From contig CM071570.1 of assembly GCA_036426205.1 (NCBI GenBank), positions 68,907,585 through 68,971,584 on the forward strand: a stretch of DNA of 64,000 nucleotides. The letters are read 5' to 3'. The translations under genes and the position numbers were made by a program. Position 1 is the first letter of the stretch. Each line of letters opens with the position of its first letter. Positions 44,076-56,528 of the stretch are shown here, piece by piece. A model generated the notes under the pieces. It saw only the letters and a list, made by a program, of their open reading frames with translations, did not search any database and was not told the origin of the DNA. This stretch comes from Ascaphus truei. Taxonomy: Eukaryota; Chordata; Amphibia; Anura; Ascaphidae.

Positions 44076-44952
44076 GGGTTGACTCGGAGAAACATTTACA
44101 AAACATTCTTATTCATTGGTGCACTGTAGGAGTAGCTGTCAATGATTATGATTCGCAGGAAAGTGAATAAATATTTATTTTATTTTATCAGGAACCAAAA
44201 AATACAAATATAAAAATAATCAGGAATAATACATAATGCAGTCTTTATTAAGTTATTTTGGCAGCTTGAAATTGGATAACCATTTGGAAAACATTTGTAA
44301 AACATGGGGAAACATGAGTAATGCATTTATAAGAATATTATTTAATACTATATACAGTACTGTACTGTAATGTACTGTATAATATACAGTATATACCATA
44401 TACTGTATAGTAAAATTATTTTTCCCGTCTTTGTCTTTTCCTCATTCTGTCTGCAGTACAGTAGTTCATTGAGAGAGGAGAGGTTTTGTGTACATCATTA
44501 CTGCTGTTTATATACTGTACATTTGACTGTACAAGCAGATTTGACTGGACACAACGCCCCCATCTCCCCCTAGGCCACCCTTTTTCCTGGAACGACAAGA
44601 AAACCAAAAATTAGTGCAGTTACTGTACTGTACTGTACTGTATGTGCATACTGTGCTGTATTATGGCAGAACTTCTGTAGGTGGCTGGTGCAGCTTTCTC
44701 TGGAAAGAAAAAAATGGAGCAGTTAGTAGGCAGTTACTGTAGTACTGTCAAACTAGTCTACTGTATACTGTACTGGAACTACTGTATAATCTGACTGACT
44801 ACTGTTAAATTCTATGTACTGTAACCTGATGGCTGGTGCTGCTCTCTCTGTAAAGAAAAAACTAACTACTGTATACTCTTACTATCTGGAAAGAAAAAAT
44901 CTGTGCCATACTTACCTGTATCAAACTGTACTTACAATACTACAGCACAGTA

Positions 44953-46963
44953 CTACTTTCCTGATGCTTGCCCATTACGTGCGATGACAATGGGCAACAC
45001 AGTGGCAATATGGTCTATATATTTATTGCAGCGTTCCACGGTGAGTACATCGTTCCAAAAACTCATTATGCCTTTCAACATCTCGTCCTTTTTGGAGGGT
45101 TTCGCCACTTTCCGGATATGGTCCTTCAGCTGATGCCAGACCATTTCGATCGGATTGAAGTCTGGCGACCTGTCATTGGAAAGAAAGGACAATTGGTTTA
45201 AGAGCTAAAAACAGTGGGGAACAAAAATGGGACATGGTCTACTGCACTTACTCTGCTGGCGACTTCACCCAGTTGATGCCGCGCTCAAGGATATGCGCCG
45301 TTGACGCAGTGTGCTTTGGATCGTTGTCCTGGTAGAAGCGGTGACCATTGGGGAAGTCGCGTGTGATGTATTACACTATCTCAGGGACAATGTTGTCTTG
45401 GAAGAAAGCTTTATTCATGATTCCTATAGCAAGAAAAGAAAAGTGCTCAAAAAACTGCACAATAGTACAGTACAGTGCATACGGTAAGGCAACACTAGTC
45501 AAGTACAGTGCATTAGGCGACATTATATTTGATACATTTTACCTTCAAAGATGACAATGCATCCCGGTCCACGCCTAGAGATGGCACCCCACACATGCAG
45601 CTTCACAGGGTGTTTTGGCCACGGCTTCAAAAATATGCGGCCTTTTTTGTGGAACGCAAATCTTGCAAATCTCTCCAGCGACACAGTAGACTCATCAGTG
45701 ATGATGCAATCCTGGAAAGTCTCTCCGCTGTCGATCCATGCCTGGGCCTGGAGCACTCTTTTGATTTTGTTTGCGTCCCGTATCATGGGGTACACTCTGT
45801 AATGACAAGGAATACATTTTTTTGCAGCACAGTGCAGTACAGTTTACGAAACAACACTTTTACCTCCTGTACTGTCCAGTACTAACCTCACACGTCCATA
45901 TTTCCATCCAATGCTGCGTCTCATCATCTTTATGCTGCTCTCGGATACAGTCTGATTGTGGTTTTCTTGCAGAGTGTTTTTAACCCTTAATGCACTCCTC
46001 TCATCATTCTCCTCACTTATTTTGTCCACCAGAACAGTTTTCTCCCTACAATGTAAAGAAATGTAAAGAAATTATATTGTTTTATTAATATACAGCAATA
46101 TAAAATGTATATACTGTAAATGTATATAAATATACATCCTATGTACATCCTATGTATATCCTACTATGTACATCCTATATATACCGTTGTAAGATTAATT
46201 GAAATATACAAAAAATGTACACTGCTGTACTATAAATATAAATAGACAAAATATATATACTCTTGTACTATAAATATAAATATACAAATTAAATATACTG
46301 TTGTAATATAAATATAAATATACATCCTATATATACCGTTGTAAGATTAATTGAAATATACAAAAAATGTATACTGCTGTAATATAAATATAAATAGACA
46401 AAATATATATACTGTTGTACTATAAATATACATCCATATATACACCGTTGTAAGATTATTGAAATATACAAAAATGTATACTGCTGTACTAAATATAAAT
46501 AGACAAAATATATATACTGTTGTACTATAAATATAAATATACATTAATATACTGTTGTAATATAAATAAATATTACATCTATAATATACCGTTGTAAGAT
46601 TAATTGAAATATACAAAAAAGTTTACTGCTGCACTATAATATAAATAGACAAACTACTGTATGTTGTAATATAAATCACAGAAATAACAACAGTATTACA
46701 GTAGATCAGAACTGTACGTAGATGTACAGTGCAGTTTTCTAATTTATTTTTTGTGAATTTTTTATAAATATACTTACGCGTTAGTACACTTGGTGCCCTT
46801 TTGCGGTCTCTGTTTTTTCCGTATGCATGATAGCACACGGTGCTTGATGGCACAATGAGGTCAGAAGTAGCTAACCAGCTTGGATAGCAGCAATTCGGTG
46901 TCCGCTCGTGTACATGTCCTTAATTCGCATGCTGAGATCCTTTGAAATCTTTTTAACAGGCAT
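44953..46963 (-). CDS. Family B transposase, five exons, Tc1/mariner-like DDE enzyme (damaged)
   Basis: Inferred exons: 46778-46963, 45887-46045, 45543-45796, 45252-45423 and 44953-45169. Exons 2 and 4 have the same lengths as in family A, and all intron phases agree. Exon 1 begins [17 protein letters not shown] (helix-turn-helix); exon 2 has [16 protein letters not shown]; exon 3 is intact with [11 protein letters not shown] and [13 protein letters not shown]; exon 4 has [11 protein letters not shown]; exon 5 has [14 protein letters not shown] and ends NGQASGK. Spacing of the last two acidic residues is again 32. Damage: a two-base deletion in exon 1, absent from the duplicate at 61129-61316, and an in-frame TAA in exon 4 near 45374. 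Intron 1 is swollen by a minisatellite. It would act on the family B TIRs and possibly the MITEs. Confidence 0.85.
46080..46680. repeat. AT-rich minisatellite in transposase intron 1
   Basis: Units of roughly 105-150 bp containing ACCGTTGTAAGATTA start at about 46184, 46336, 46445 and 46588. Shorter ACTGTTGTAATATAAATATA subunits lie between. The duplicate block D2 begins within this array, which may therefore be the recombination or misassembly point. Confidence 0.85.
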
Positions 46964-47213
46964 TGCTGCGAGTAGAAAGAATACAAACACAAGAATGTAT
47001 ATTCGATGTTTAGTCGATGTGTATTCTATGTGCAGTCAATACACAAATGGTGGTTGTATTATCGGTAATGACTCACATTAGAGTACGCCCACTTTCAACA
47101 CCTGTACCTGGTCGCAATGCATAAAAGGTCACACACTTGCATAGCCCACCACTCCATATCTTATCTGACTTGCCCTTGTCCAGATACTGCACTGCATTGT
47201 GCCACCTGCTTCC
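46964..47213. promoter_or_regulatory. Family B divergent promoter
   Basis: The 250-bp region separates the transposase ATG (46963, minus) from the BEN-type ATG (47214, plus). ATAAAAGG at 47121-47128 is a TATA-like box for the plus gene. The minus-strand TATAAATA, intact at 61412-61419 in the duplicate, is damaged here near 47060. Confidence 0.5.
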
Positions 47214-48540
47214 ATGGAGCATCCCCGTTTCTATGGACTCAAGAATCCACTCACCTCTGCCGTGCCTGTCATACTGAAAAAGCGAAAGGCGGTTGCCGTT
47301 TCCCCGCCAAGGGCAAAGCACAGGCTAAGCCAATAAAGAAAACCTTCTGCTGACCCCAAAGGGTTAAAGGTTTTCTTAGACGTAAGCCTCATTATGTGAA
47401 GAAGATATACGGTGATGTACTTCTCGACACAAAACGAAGGCAGCCAACCCATCGAATCCGTAGACCACTTCCTCACATATGCTTCGACACTCTGCTGTAG
47501 CTGTCCCGGAAATCTTCATCCCGTCTTCTCCACCCCATCTCTCCGTTCATCTGACGCGCCGCCTCACTTTTTCTTTGCTCTTAGACGACTCTGCTTCTCG
47601 CCAGAAATCTAAAGGTCACCTTCTCCATCCCTCTTCGACAACGCTGCCCGCTTCTCCTCTACCGGGTATCCACACGTCACTTCCTCCACTCTCCATCGAT
47701 GCCGCTTCTTTCCCCCATCTCATCCTCCGTTGCACCATCCCCCAGATGTCCAGACGCCATGCACAAGAAGCAGCTCGTTAGACCGGATGCTGAATGGGAT
47801 AATGTGTATCTCCCCGGGAATTCTATTGTGCTGGCAAAGATAATCTTTCTGGAGACAATGCTAAATGTGGACAACGGATGCTACAATTGGAGCAACGGAT
47901 GGATCAACGGATGGAAAGATAGAGGCTGACATGCGGGCATACATTATTTGCATGGTGCTAATGCCCCTGTTTCCCGACGCCGGAGCAGGGGGTGACATGG
48001 ATTGATGAATGGGACCTTTGACTCCCTTCCATCACCAAAGCGCCCCCCTCCACCAACATGTAGATACATATGACGTTGAGGAGGACATGACAACCCCGTC
48101 AAGACCACGCCAGGAGACAACACGGTGACCATGACCGGAGGAACTTCCTCTCGACAACCTACCATTGCCCGTCGCCACACCACCGGTTCCCAAAGACCTA
48201 CACCCACCCGCCGCATCGAAACAGTGCCCGACATCACCCTGTGCGATCTGCCACCGGGGCTCAGGGAGAAGTATAGGGTGATGAGTGCTGGGTACCCCAC
48301 AATTTGCCTTGATCATTTTTAAGCACCATGTTCCCTACACGTTGTACTGCGAGTGGGTGTTCAAAGTGAACTAAGAAATCGCGTTAAAGGCGCTTCCTGT
48401 CAATTTAGGAAAAATATTGGGAAGAAATGCGGCGCTTTATTCAGTTACAGATCTGTAATGAAAGCGTTCGACTGCATTAATGGCGTTTTGCACCATGCAG
48501 GAATCGCCATGGATGGACAAACGTGGAGGACTTTCAGTGA
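47214..48540 (+). pseudogene. Family B BEN-type accessory protein, decayed copy
   Basis: This is homologous over its length to 61575-62948. It begins MEHPRFYGLKNP, includes the SSP-rich acidic middle and the coiled-coil region (about 47830-47930), and ends with the BEN-like domain (48285-48540). Indels break every section; for example the block around KHHVPYTLYCEW is followed by a lost base near 48371. The protein is best read from the duplicate. Confidence 0.75.
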
Positions 48541-49413
48541 GACCATACTGTGTGCTGAACTGTATTGTACTGTACATGTTTGCCCTACAGTACCTGCTGT
48601 ACTTAAACAAAGGAGAGTGTTGTTGTGTTTTTTTACACAGGACATGCACAACTCCAGTCCCTGAGGGCCGCAAACAGGCACGGTTTTCAATGTTGCCTGA
48701 AAACCTGCCCGTTTGCTGCCCTCTAGGACTGAACTGTGTGCAAGTCTGACTGACAGTGTTGCGCACCATCCCACTGTACTGTACTGTATACAGAACTGGG
48801 TTTCTTTAATAAGGAGATGTTACTTATAATGCTTCAACATTGTACTGTATTTGTAAATAAATGTTTTTGAACTGACTGCACCGATAAAAGAACATGTTGA
48901 TTGTCTTACTGTACTGTGCATTGTTTCCATTTGCTCCTTTGATAGTACTTATAACAAAATCAGAGTAACAAATGTCAAGGCTTGCTGCACTGTTTTTTTA
49001 CTGCCTGGTCGCCGCAATTGGCGTGGGAACTAGGGCAATTGGCGTGGGAACTAGGTCAATTGGCTGGCAACTTCTGTTCTAGGGCACCTAGAAATAAAAT
49101 TCATTTTGCCCCTAGATTTTAGGAACCCCTCACTTACCCCAACAGGGTCCGAGCCGTAATGGAGGCGAGAAAGGTCACGCCGGCGAGGAGGGTCCTACCA
49201 TTGAGCGTAATGGCGAGAAAGCTTTGAACTGGCTAAGTCAGAATGAGCAGAAACCTGGAACCCACAACTCCGTTTCTGTTCGACCTAAGGTCTCAGATTC
49301 GGTCATCATGTAGTCCTAGTTGCGGCAGGATTGCATGGCAAATGCGACCCCTCGTGGCAACAGAACGGAGTCAGGGTAATGTTAATTCAGAGTTTTCTGC
49401 CATGACTTGCATG
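48541..49413 (+). repeat. 3' tail of the BEN-type gene and family B inner repeat
   Basis: Non-coding. It contains AATAAATG (48855) and ATAAAAGAACATG as possible polyadenylation signals. From about 48850 it is a direct repeat of 55400-55900 and part of the inverted-repeat sequence of 42800-43400. It is cut by the LTR element at 49414 and resumes at 54595. Confidence 0.65.
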
Positions 49414-50365
49414 TGTAAGGAATCCACTACTGGCTTTGACTATAGCCTTGCCGACCTGTGCAGTTGCAACTTCCTCTGGCATCTATGGCACAGGTGCCTC
49501 CTCTCATTGCAGCCTTCTGCCCTGTGCTCTTTCATTGGAGGAATTCTCACACACCCTCCTCCTGTTATTGATCTCCGCCCTTTATATTCTAGGCGGTCGG
49601 CACTGAACCAGTGCCGAGCATAACTATTCTTCTCTATGTTACTGTCTCTGCCACAAACCACCCCAGCCTCTCTCCTAGTGTTCTTACCTTCAAGTTTCCT
49701 GAGTATCCAGAGGCCTGGTCCTGGACGTCTGTACTGAAGCGTTATTGCCAGCACTGGCCTGCTGCTATCCTCTTGCAGTGGCCTACTGGACGTCTGTGCT
49801 GAAGGGTTGTTGCCAGCACTGGCCTGCGCTATCTCCTTGCAGTGGCCTGCCCTGGCTCTGTGCTGAAGCGTTGTTGCCAGCCTGATGCCTGCTGCTATTT
49901 CCCCTGCAGTGGCCTGTCTGAACGTCTGTGCTGAAGCGTGTTGCCAGCACCGGTACCTGCTACTCCCTCCTAGCAGTGGCTACCCTTCCTTTCTGCGGCC
50001 TGCTGCTATCCCTTGCATGGCCTGCTTGTTGACTCTGCGCTGAAGCGTTGGTTCTTCCCGACGCTGCCCTGCGGTGAACTTCGGCCAGCCTGCTGTCTCC
50101 TCTGCTGAGATCGGCGTCATGGGCGAACCGCTCCTCGGCGCAGAAGCCACCCCCGCGCTCACGCTCCTAAGCTGAAGCGGGTATCCTGACTTCCGTTGCG
50201 AACTCCTGCTTCATTAACGACGTTCTGCCTTCTCCAATCCTGACCCTGCGATGTACGACTACGAACTGCGCACTCCGGATCAGTCTGCGTGGACTAAGGT
50301 CGGTGATTATATAACCCCACCTCAGCCCCGCGGTCCGGTCCGGTTTGTGCGAGCATCGGCGTAAC
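49414..50365 (+). repeat. 5' LTR with internal tandem repeats
   Basis: About 950 bp. From about 49720 to 50050 a unit of roughly 60-70 bp (GTCTGTGCTGAAGCGTTG, CCAGCACTGGCCTGC, CTTGCAGTGGCCTG) is repeated several times. The partner LTR has the same array at 53960-54300. The two LTRs differ mostly by indels. Confidence 0.85.
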
Positions 50366-53300
50366 GTATGCTCGGCCCAAAACCGGACCGCGCCGTGCGG
50401 GGTTGGTAAATGTTAACTGTACCTATGTCCCGGCTGCGGACCAGTCCCTGTTTAAAAACAGTATCTGTTTGAAAGACTGCCTCCACCTAATCTTGCCTGT
50501 ATGTATGAAGGGTTTAACCTCTCAAAAAGACAACTGTAAAGAAATACTTACAAGGTCTCAGGAATGTAGAGAGGTAAAGAAGATGTTACAAGCCCAGTAC
50601 TCCAAACTACTCTTCTTATGTCTACTGCCGGACTGAAACTGCGGATTTTGGGGTACCGGCTCAGTCCATAGACACCACCCTTAAATTATTCCTGGAATTT
50701 GACAAGAACATAAGCGAGCGTAACCTCACTTGCTGCCCACGCACAGACTATTCACAAACCCTTTCTGTCAGTTCTGTTGTTAAATCGGTGGGGGGTACCT
50801 CCCTTCCAAAAAATGACCAGACCGTTCCACTATCACTGCCCCTACGGTAGAAGTGCCAAGCTCTTGGCCCTGATTGCACCTCCCGTTACTAGACCCCAAG
50901 GATATGTCTACGTAACCCCTGCCAATCACCCTGTGAGGTTCCCGTGCAGTATACGTGTATTTCCCAAACCAAGCTATGGCTCTAGTGTCTGAGAACGCAC
51001 CCTTTCTACCCTTAATACTAACTCTGAATCCCAACCTTTCCCTTGGAGGGTTTTCGTCTTAACCCCGCTGTCAGGCTATGAGTCCCCCACTGTAAATCCC
51101 TGCAGTCCCCAGTCATGGTGTCTTCCCTAGCACCAGAGAATGAGTCTGTTTGCCCTCTTTTCCTAACCCAAAATTTCTAAGCTCTGTTTCGTGAGGTTTT
51201 TTCTGTATTAACCCCTGCTAGTCTGCTCTGTGAGGTCCTACTGCCTCTCTACCTATATTCCGCAGTCTAATATAGGTCCCTAGGGCAAGAGCAGAAACCC
51301 CTATGACCCCACTCTCGGAGACTAGCTTCTATTTCTCTGATCCAGTGTACAGAGTAATTTAAACCCTTGAGGTTTTCCTATGTTAACCCCTGCAGGTCGC
51401 CCTATAAACCTTCCTTGGTATCCCTTTAGTTCGTCAGTCAGGGACACCTCCTGAGCCTCAGAGGATGAACCCTTATGTCCCCTGACTCAGCTAAAATTCT
51501 CGGGGCTATGCCCCCTGAAACTTTCGGCAATAATACTGGCTCCAGTAAATTTTCTGGAGCGTTTGTTTCTCTAAACCTGTTCGCAGAATCCTACTCCTAG
51601 GTATTTTCTCACACCCATCTGTCACTCAGAGAGCTGAGACCCCTGCTTCTGAGCATAGACCCCTTTTCGTGGAATCTGGTTGTCGTTTCTGATGTCCCAG
51701 ACACTCTTTCCCAAATACCACACTTCAGAGACCAGCACAGTGTGGTTGCCCACTTTGCACTGTCTGAGTTCTCCATTTCTCAACTCCTAGGTTTAAAAGC
51801 GAACATACTATTATGTCCTTTCCAAGTGACCCCATTTGAGATCAGCGTATTGCTGTTGACTCCCTTAGTACCATTAAAGTTAGGGCCCTTTCTTTGAAGG
51901 ATCAGGCTTTCAAGTTTGAGACTCCCTTTATCCCTACTTTTTAAATCTGCAGTCCCTTCTCACTGTAGTTAAAAGTTCTCCAGCAGCCACTGAGTAAGCT
52001 TTTGCCGCTGCCAAATCTTCTGTTATAGAAGCAATCTGCCTAGCTTACTTCTGTCTGTCCTATCTGTGATGCTATCACCTTACTAAAATTCTGTTTTGCA
52101 AGGTATTTCTCCTATAAATCTGTGATCCGCAATCCTTAATCAGTTCCAAAACCCCTGTCACTAAGTTTCCCATGGAGTTCTGATGCCCTCATCTAAAGGG
52201 TATTCAGGGACCCAACTGTTGAAACAAGCAAGATTGTCCCTTGTGTTGTTGGAGAGTTTACCCCAGTTTCTCTCACACGGATCAGCCACAGGCCTCCGGG
52301 ATGATTAAAAATGACTTTAAGTCTGGGATGCCCTTCCTGTAATAATACTGTTTCACGCTGATTCGCCCACAATATTCGGGTATCCACTACTACTGTATGT
52401 CTACTACCACGAACTCAGGGGTATCGCATTTGGAAACTTTCCCTTTTTTCAGAAGATCTCCGTCTTTAAAATGGACTTATATTCTCTGTGTCTCCCACAA
52501 TCTGGGGTATTGCGTATGACTGTCCTGTCCCAAAACTAGGGTTACCTTCAAAAACGTGCCTGGAGCTACCGATGTTAAAACCCTAGTGTTAAAACAGTAA
52601 CCAATTTGCATTGCTTCTCCACAGTATCATGTGAGACCTGGGTACCGGGACCTCCACTCCGAAGCCAACTCTAGTTCTCTTCTTTTTATCTGTGTTGAGG
52701 CACCCAGCTTTAACCCAAGACTTTTTTCTCTAAGGTTGATGCACCTAACCGCCTCTTTTTTTTTGGATAAAATTGTTTTCTCAACTTTCAAACAGACTCC
52801 TTACTCGCAGGTCTCTGTGCGGTGCCCAAAGTGCCCTTTCTGTGTATGGCAATTGGCCTCTCTAAGACGAAGACACCCTTACTGGACCTCGTTGCTTACC
52901 TGAACGTCCGTCCCCTGTTCTCTTGGTCCACTTGGGTATAGACATGCTTATTATGTCCTTCGCCAAGGCCACAATTTCGGATTTGATTCTCTCTAAAGAT
53001 CACAACCAAAGGAAGCGGATCCTTCTTCAACTGCCAGTACCAGGACCAAGAGTTGCATACACACTGCTACAGACTCTCGCAAATGTTGGGATAGCAACCC
53101 TGCTTGTATCAAAAGTACCGCTGCAAAGTGTGTGGTAGTGAACCCCCGCCCATTCCCTTGCTAACCACACCACCCGGAATTCTTGGAAGCTAAAGACTCT
53201 CGCAACTTCCTCCGTGTCTGATTTCACCAAAGAATTGCCTTCTTGAAGGTCCCTCTGGCCATTTTTGTCCGACAATCTGGTCCTGTGTCCCGTACTCTGG

Positions 53301-53663
53301 CACTATTACTATGCACCGGACACCTGGCTACTGCCTTTCTGATGTTCCATTCCAGAGCCCTCAGGTCCTGTTCATGGTACCAAGAACTGCAGTACACCGC
53401 TGTTTTCATGGCACGTCGCCAATGTACACTGATGTGGACCTAATTTCGCCGGAGACACTTCAGGAACAACTCAATGTCTTCCCAGACCTGATGATGGTCT
53501 GTTCACCCAGGCTCTCACCAGTGGTGGGGGACTGTAAGGAATCCTAACAAACTATGGGCTTTCAATGCCACCTCTCGCCTAAGGAGGTTTAGGAACAATT
53601 CCATTTCCCCCAAATCTGTGATGGATCTTGTTCGTGCCGGAGGCCTCATTGAAGGGGGGGTAC
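50366..53663 (+). other. Internal region of the LTR element, no recognised gene
   Basis: Short frames only. An ATG at 50368 (MLGPKPDR) follows directly on the LTR, as gag does in the chromovirus at 25312, but stops after 13 codons. A frame at 50403-50636 rich in lysine and cysteine and broken pieces after it have weak protein character (LKLFLEFDKN at about 50690). The region could be a badly decayed gag-pol, a replaced cargo, or non-coding filler. Confidence 0.5.
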
Positions 53664-54594
53664 TGTAGGAATCCACTAATGGCTTTGACTAGCCTTGCAG
53701 ACACTGTGCAGTTGCAAGCTTCCTCTGGCAATCTATGGCACAGGTGCTGCCTCTCATTGCACTTCTGCCCTGTGCTCTTTCATTGGAGGAATTCTCACAC
53801 ACCCTCCTCCGCGATGGATCTCTCCGCCCTTTATTTCTGGCGTCGGCACGAACCAGTGCCGAGCTAACTATTCCTTCCTCTATGTTATGTCTTGCCAAAA
53901 CCACCCCAGGCCTCTCTCCTATGTTCGTACCTTCAATTCTGAGTATCCAGAGGCCTGGTCCTGACGTCTGTGCTGAAGCGTTGTTGCCAGCACTGGCTGC
54001 TGCTATCTCCTTCAGTGGCTGCCTGGAACGTCTGTGCTGAAGCGTTGTTTGCCAGCATGGCCTGCTGCTAATCTCTTGCAGTGCCTGCCCTGGAGTCTGT
54101 GCGAAGAGTTGTTGCCAGCACTGGCCTGCTGCTATTCCCCTGCAGTGGCCTGTCCTGAACGTCTGGCTGAAGCGTGTTGCCAGCACGGTACTGCTACATT
54201 CCCTCCTAGCAGTGGCTACCTTCCTTTCCTGCGGCCTGCTGCTATCACCCTTGCAGTGGCCTGCCTTGGACTTCTGCGCTGAAGCGTTGTTCTTCCCACG
54301 TGCCCGCGTGTGAACTTCGGCCAGCCCTCGTCTCCTCTGTGAGATCGGCGTCATGGGCCGAGCGCTCCCTCGCGCAGAAGCCACCCCCGCGCTCCACCCT
54401 AGCTGAATCGGGTATATCTGACTCCTGTTGCCGAACTCCTGCTTCATTAACGATGATGCTGCCTCTCCAATCGACCCTGCGATGTCGACTACGAACGCGC
54501 ACTCCGGATCATCTGCGTGGACTAGGTCGGTTGGGATTATATAACCCACCCTCAGCCCGGCGGTCCGGTCCCGGTTTGGCGACACGGCGTAACA
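53664..54594 (+). repeat. 3' LTR with internal tandem repeats
   Basis: This is the partner of 49414-50365. It ends GTAACA directly before the GCATG duplication, where family B sequence resumes with GCAGAAAAAAAAGCC. Confidence 0.88.
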
Positions 54595-54719
54595 GCATGG
54601 CAGAAAAAAAAGCCACGTTGTAATATGCTTTAAACTGTCTTTTGTATCTCCGGTTCCGGGGGTCATGCAAGGCTGATATTTTGCCACTATGGCAAGGGTC
54701 CTCCGCATGAGGACAGGGC

Positions 54720-56528
54720 GAATTTCAAACCGCGCTCAGACCCACAGTAACAGATTTATGTAACATTACCTATAGTATTTATATATTTTTATTTTAAAGA
54801 TATTCAAGAATTCGGTATTATACTTTAAAACTTGACGTAACATACTGACGTGACAAATGTTTTCACACCCGATGAATACAGTACTCAGTACTCTCATTCC
54901 ACATCACATCACATCACAACAGATTTACATTTCATTCGAGAGGTGGGATTGCCAAAGCGTCACGTTTAAAACAACAGGCTCTAAGGGTTTTGGGGAGGGG
55001 GATTGTGTGATTAGACGCGAGTCGTATGAGTGTTGTAGCTCGGCCAGGCGATTTAAGAACACAATGGCAATAGCAGAAGATTAACGACCGTGGAGAGCGG
55101 GGGTGGTAGATAGGGTGACTCAGTCATTGACGCTGGCTAGGGAGGGATTAAAAACTATGGAGGTATGTTGGCTGAATAGTTAACAGCAATGTAATTTCAA
55201 AGGCAGTTCATCATAATAATTTATGAATAAACCCCCAAAGGACAACCCCCAAAACAGTACATAAAAAGCAAGTCACTTTAACTCCCTTTACTCCATGCAC
55301 CAAAAATGTTTTGTGCAGAAGAATTTAATCAAAAGGCTGCAGTATGTATTATTGTGTGTTGATGGTTAGAATTGCTGTGCACTTAAATGTTTTGCAACAT
55401 TGTACAGTATTTGTAAATAATGTTTTGTACTGACTCCACCAATAAAAGAACATGTGAATTGCCTCACATTGTTTCCATTTGATCCTTTGACAGTTGTTAA
55501 CAAATGTTAGAGGCTTGCTGCACTTGTTTTTTACTGCCTGACGCAAAGCCGCAAGATTGGCAAAACATTGTAAAAAAGAGCAATGAGCACGCAATTGGCG
55601 TGGAACTAGTCAATGCATGGGAACTTCGTTCTAGGGCACTAGAAATAAATTTGCCCCTAGATGTTAGGAACCCACCCACTTGACCCCAACAGGGTCCAGC
55701 AGAATGGCGGCCAAAAGGGTCACGCCGCGAGGAGGGTCCTACACATTGAGCGTAAATGGCGGAGAAAGCTTATGGGACGCTAAGTCAGAATAGCAGAAAC
55801 CTGGATCCCACAACTCCGTTCTGTGTCGACCTAGAGGTCTCAGATCGGTCACCATGTAGTTCTAGTTGCGGCAGGATTGCATGGCAAATTGGCGACACTC
55901 TTGTGAACAGAACGGTGTCAGGGTAATGTTAAGTTCGGTTTCTGCCATTGACTTGCATGGCAGAAAAAAAGCCACTTTGGTAATGTGCTTTTTTAAACTT
56001 TCTTTGGTATCTCCGGTTCCGGGGGTCGTTGCAAGGTCTGATATTTGCCACTATGGCAAGGGTCCTCCCTCATGAGGACCTGGCGAATTCAACCCGATCA
56101 ACCCACAGAACATTATTTTACATTATTCATGCAATTGGCGTGACACTACTTAGGGCCGCGTCAGTCACAGGCAATGGCGTGGGAACTTCGTTCTAGGCAC
56201 TAGAAATAAAATTATTTTTGCCTATAGATGTTAAGGCACTGTTACCACTGTACAGTATACTGTAAAAGACACATAATGACAACGATACTGAACATGTAGA
56301 ATAATGCATGGTTTATTTATTCGGGTTTATTACACGTATACTGTTACGGCCGGAAAACATCAGACATACAGTACAATATTATCCATCGAAATCCCCCATT
56401 AGCCGTTTTCTTTTCTGAGAAAAACAAAAATAAAAGTTTTAAGTACAGTAATGGTCATCCCCCTAAAGAAGTACCAGCCAGCCCACCAAAATAATACGGC
56501 AACAATTCAGTACTCACCATAGAATTCC
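54720..56528 (-). repeat. Family B right long inverted repeat
   Basis: The inverted partner of 42231-44075. The two arms align along their length with many indels. The outer part contains the last exon, last intron and poly-A signals of the forkhead-like gene (TTTATT on the plus strand at 56312 and 56326). A 0.75-kb portion (55400-56120) also repeats 48850-49413 plus 54595-54760 in direct orientation. Confidence 0.8.

Larger units (their letters stand above)
46575..49620. repeat. Direct duplicate block D2a, matching 60928-64000
   Basis: The block carries transposase exon 1, the divergent promoter, the BEN-type gene, its 3' tail and the first part of the LTR retrotransposon. It matches the last 3 kb of the window in order and orientation, including the LTR insertion junction. 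The match extends at least to the window end, so the true length is unknown. Differences are mostly one-base indels, with this copy more broken than D2b. Confidence 0.88.
49414..54594 (+). mobile_element. LTR retrotransposon without visible pol, nested in family B, TSD GCATG
   Basis: LTRs span 49414-50365 and 53664-54594 and begin TGTA-GGAATCC; the 3' LTR ends GGCGTAACA, and the matching 5' LTR sequence GGCGTAAC stops at 50365. GCATG flanks the element (49409-49413 and 54595-54599). The polypurine tract GAAGGGGGGGTAC lies at 53651-53663. LTR edges and polypurine tract resemble the sushi-like element at 20566, suggesting a related chromovirus origin. The 3.3-kb interior shows no gag knuckle, protease, RT or integrase, so it appears non-autonomous. 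Confidence 0.88.
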
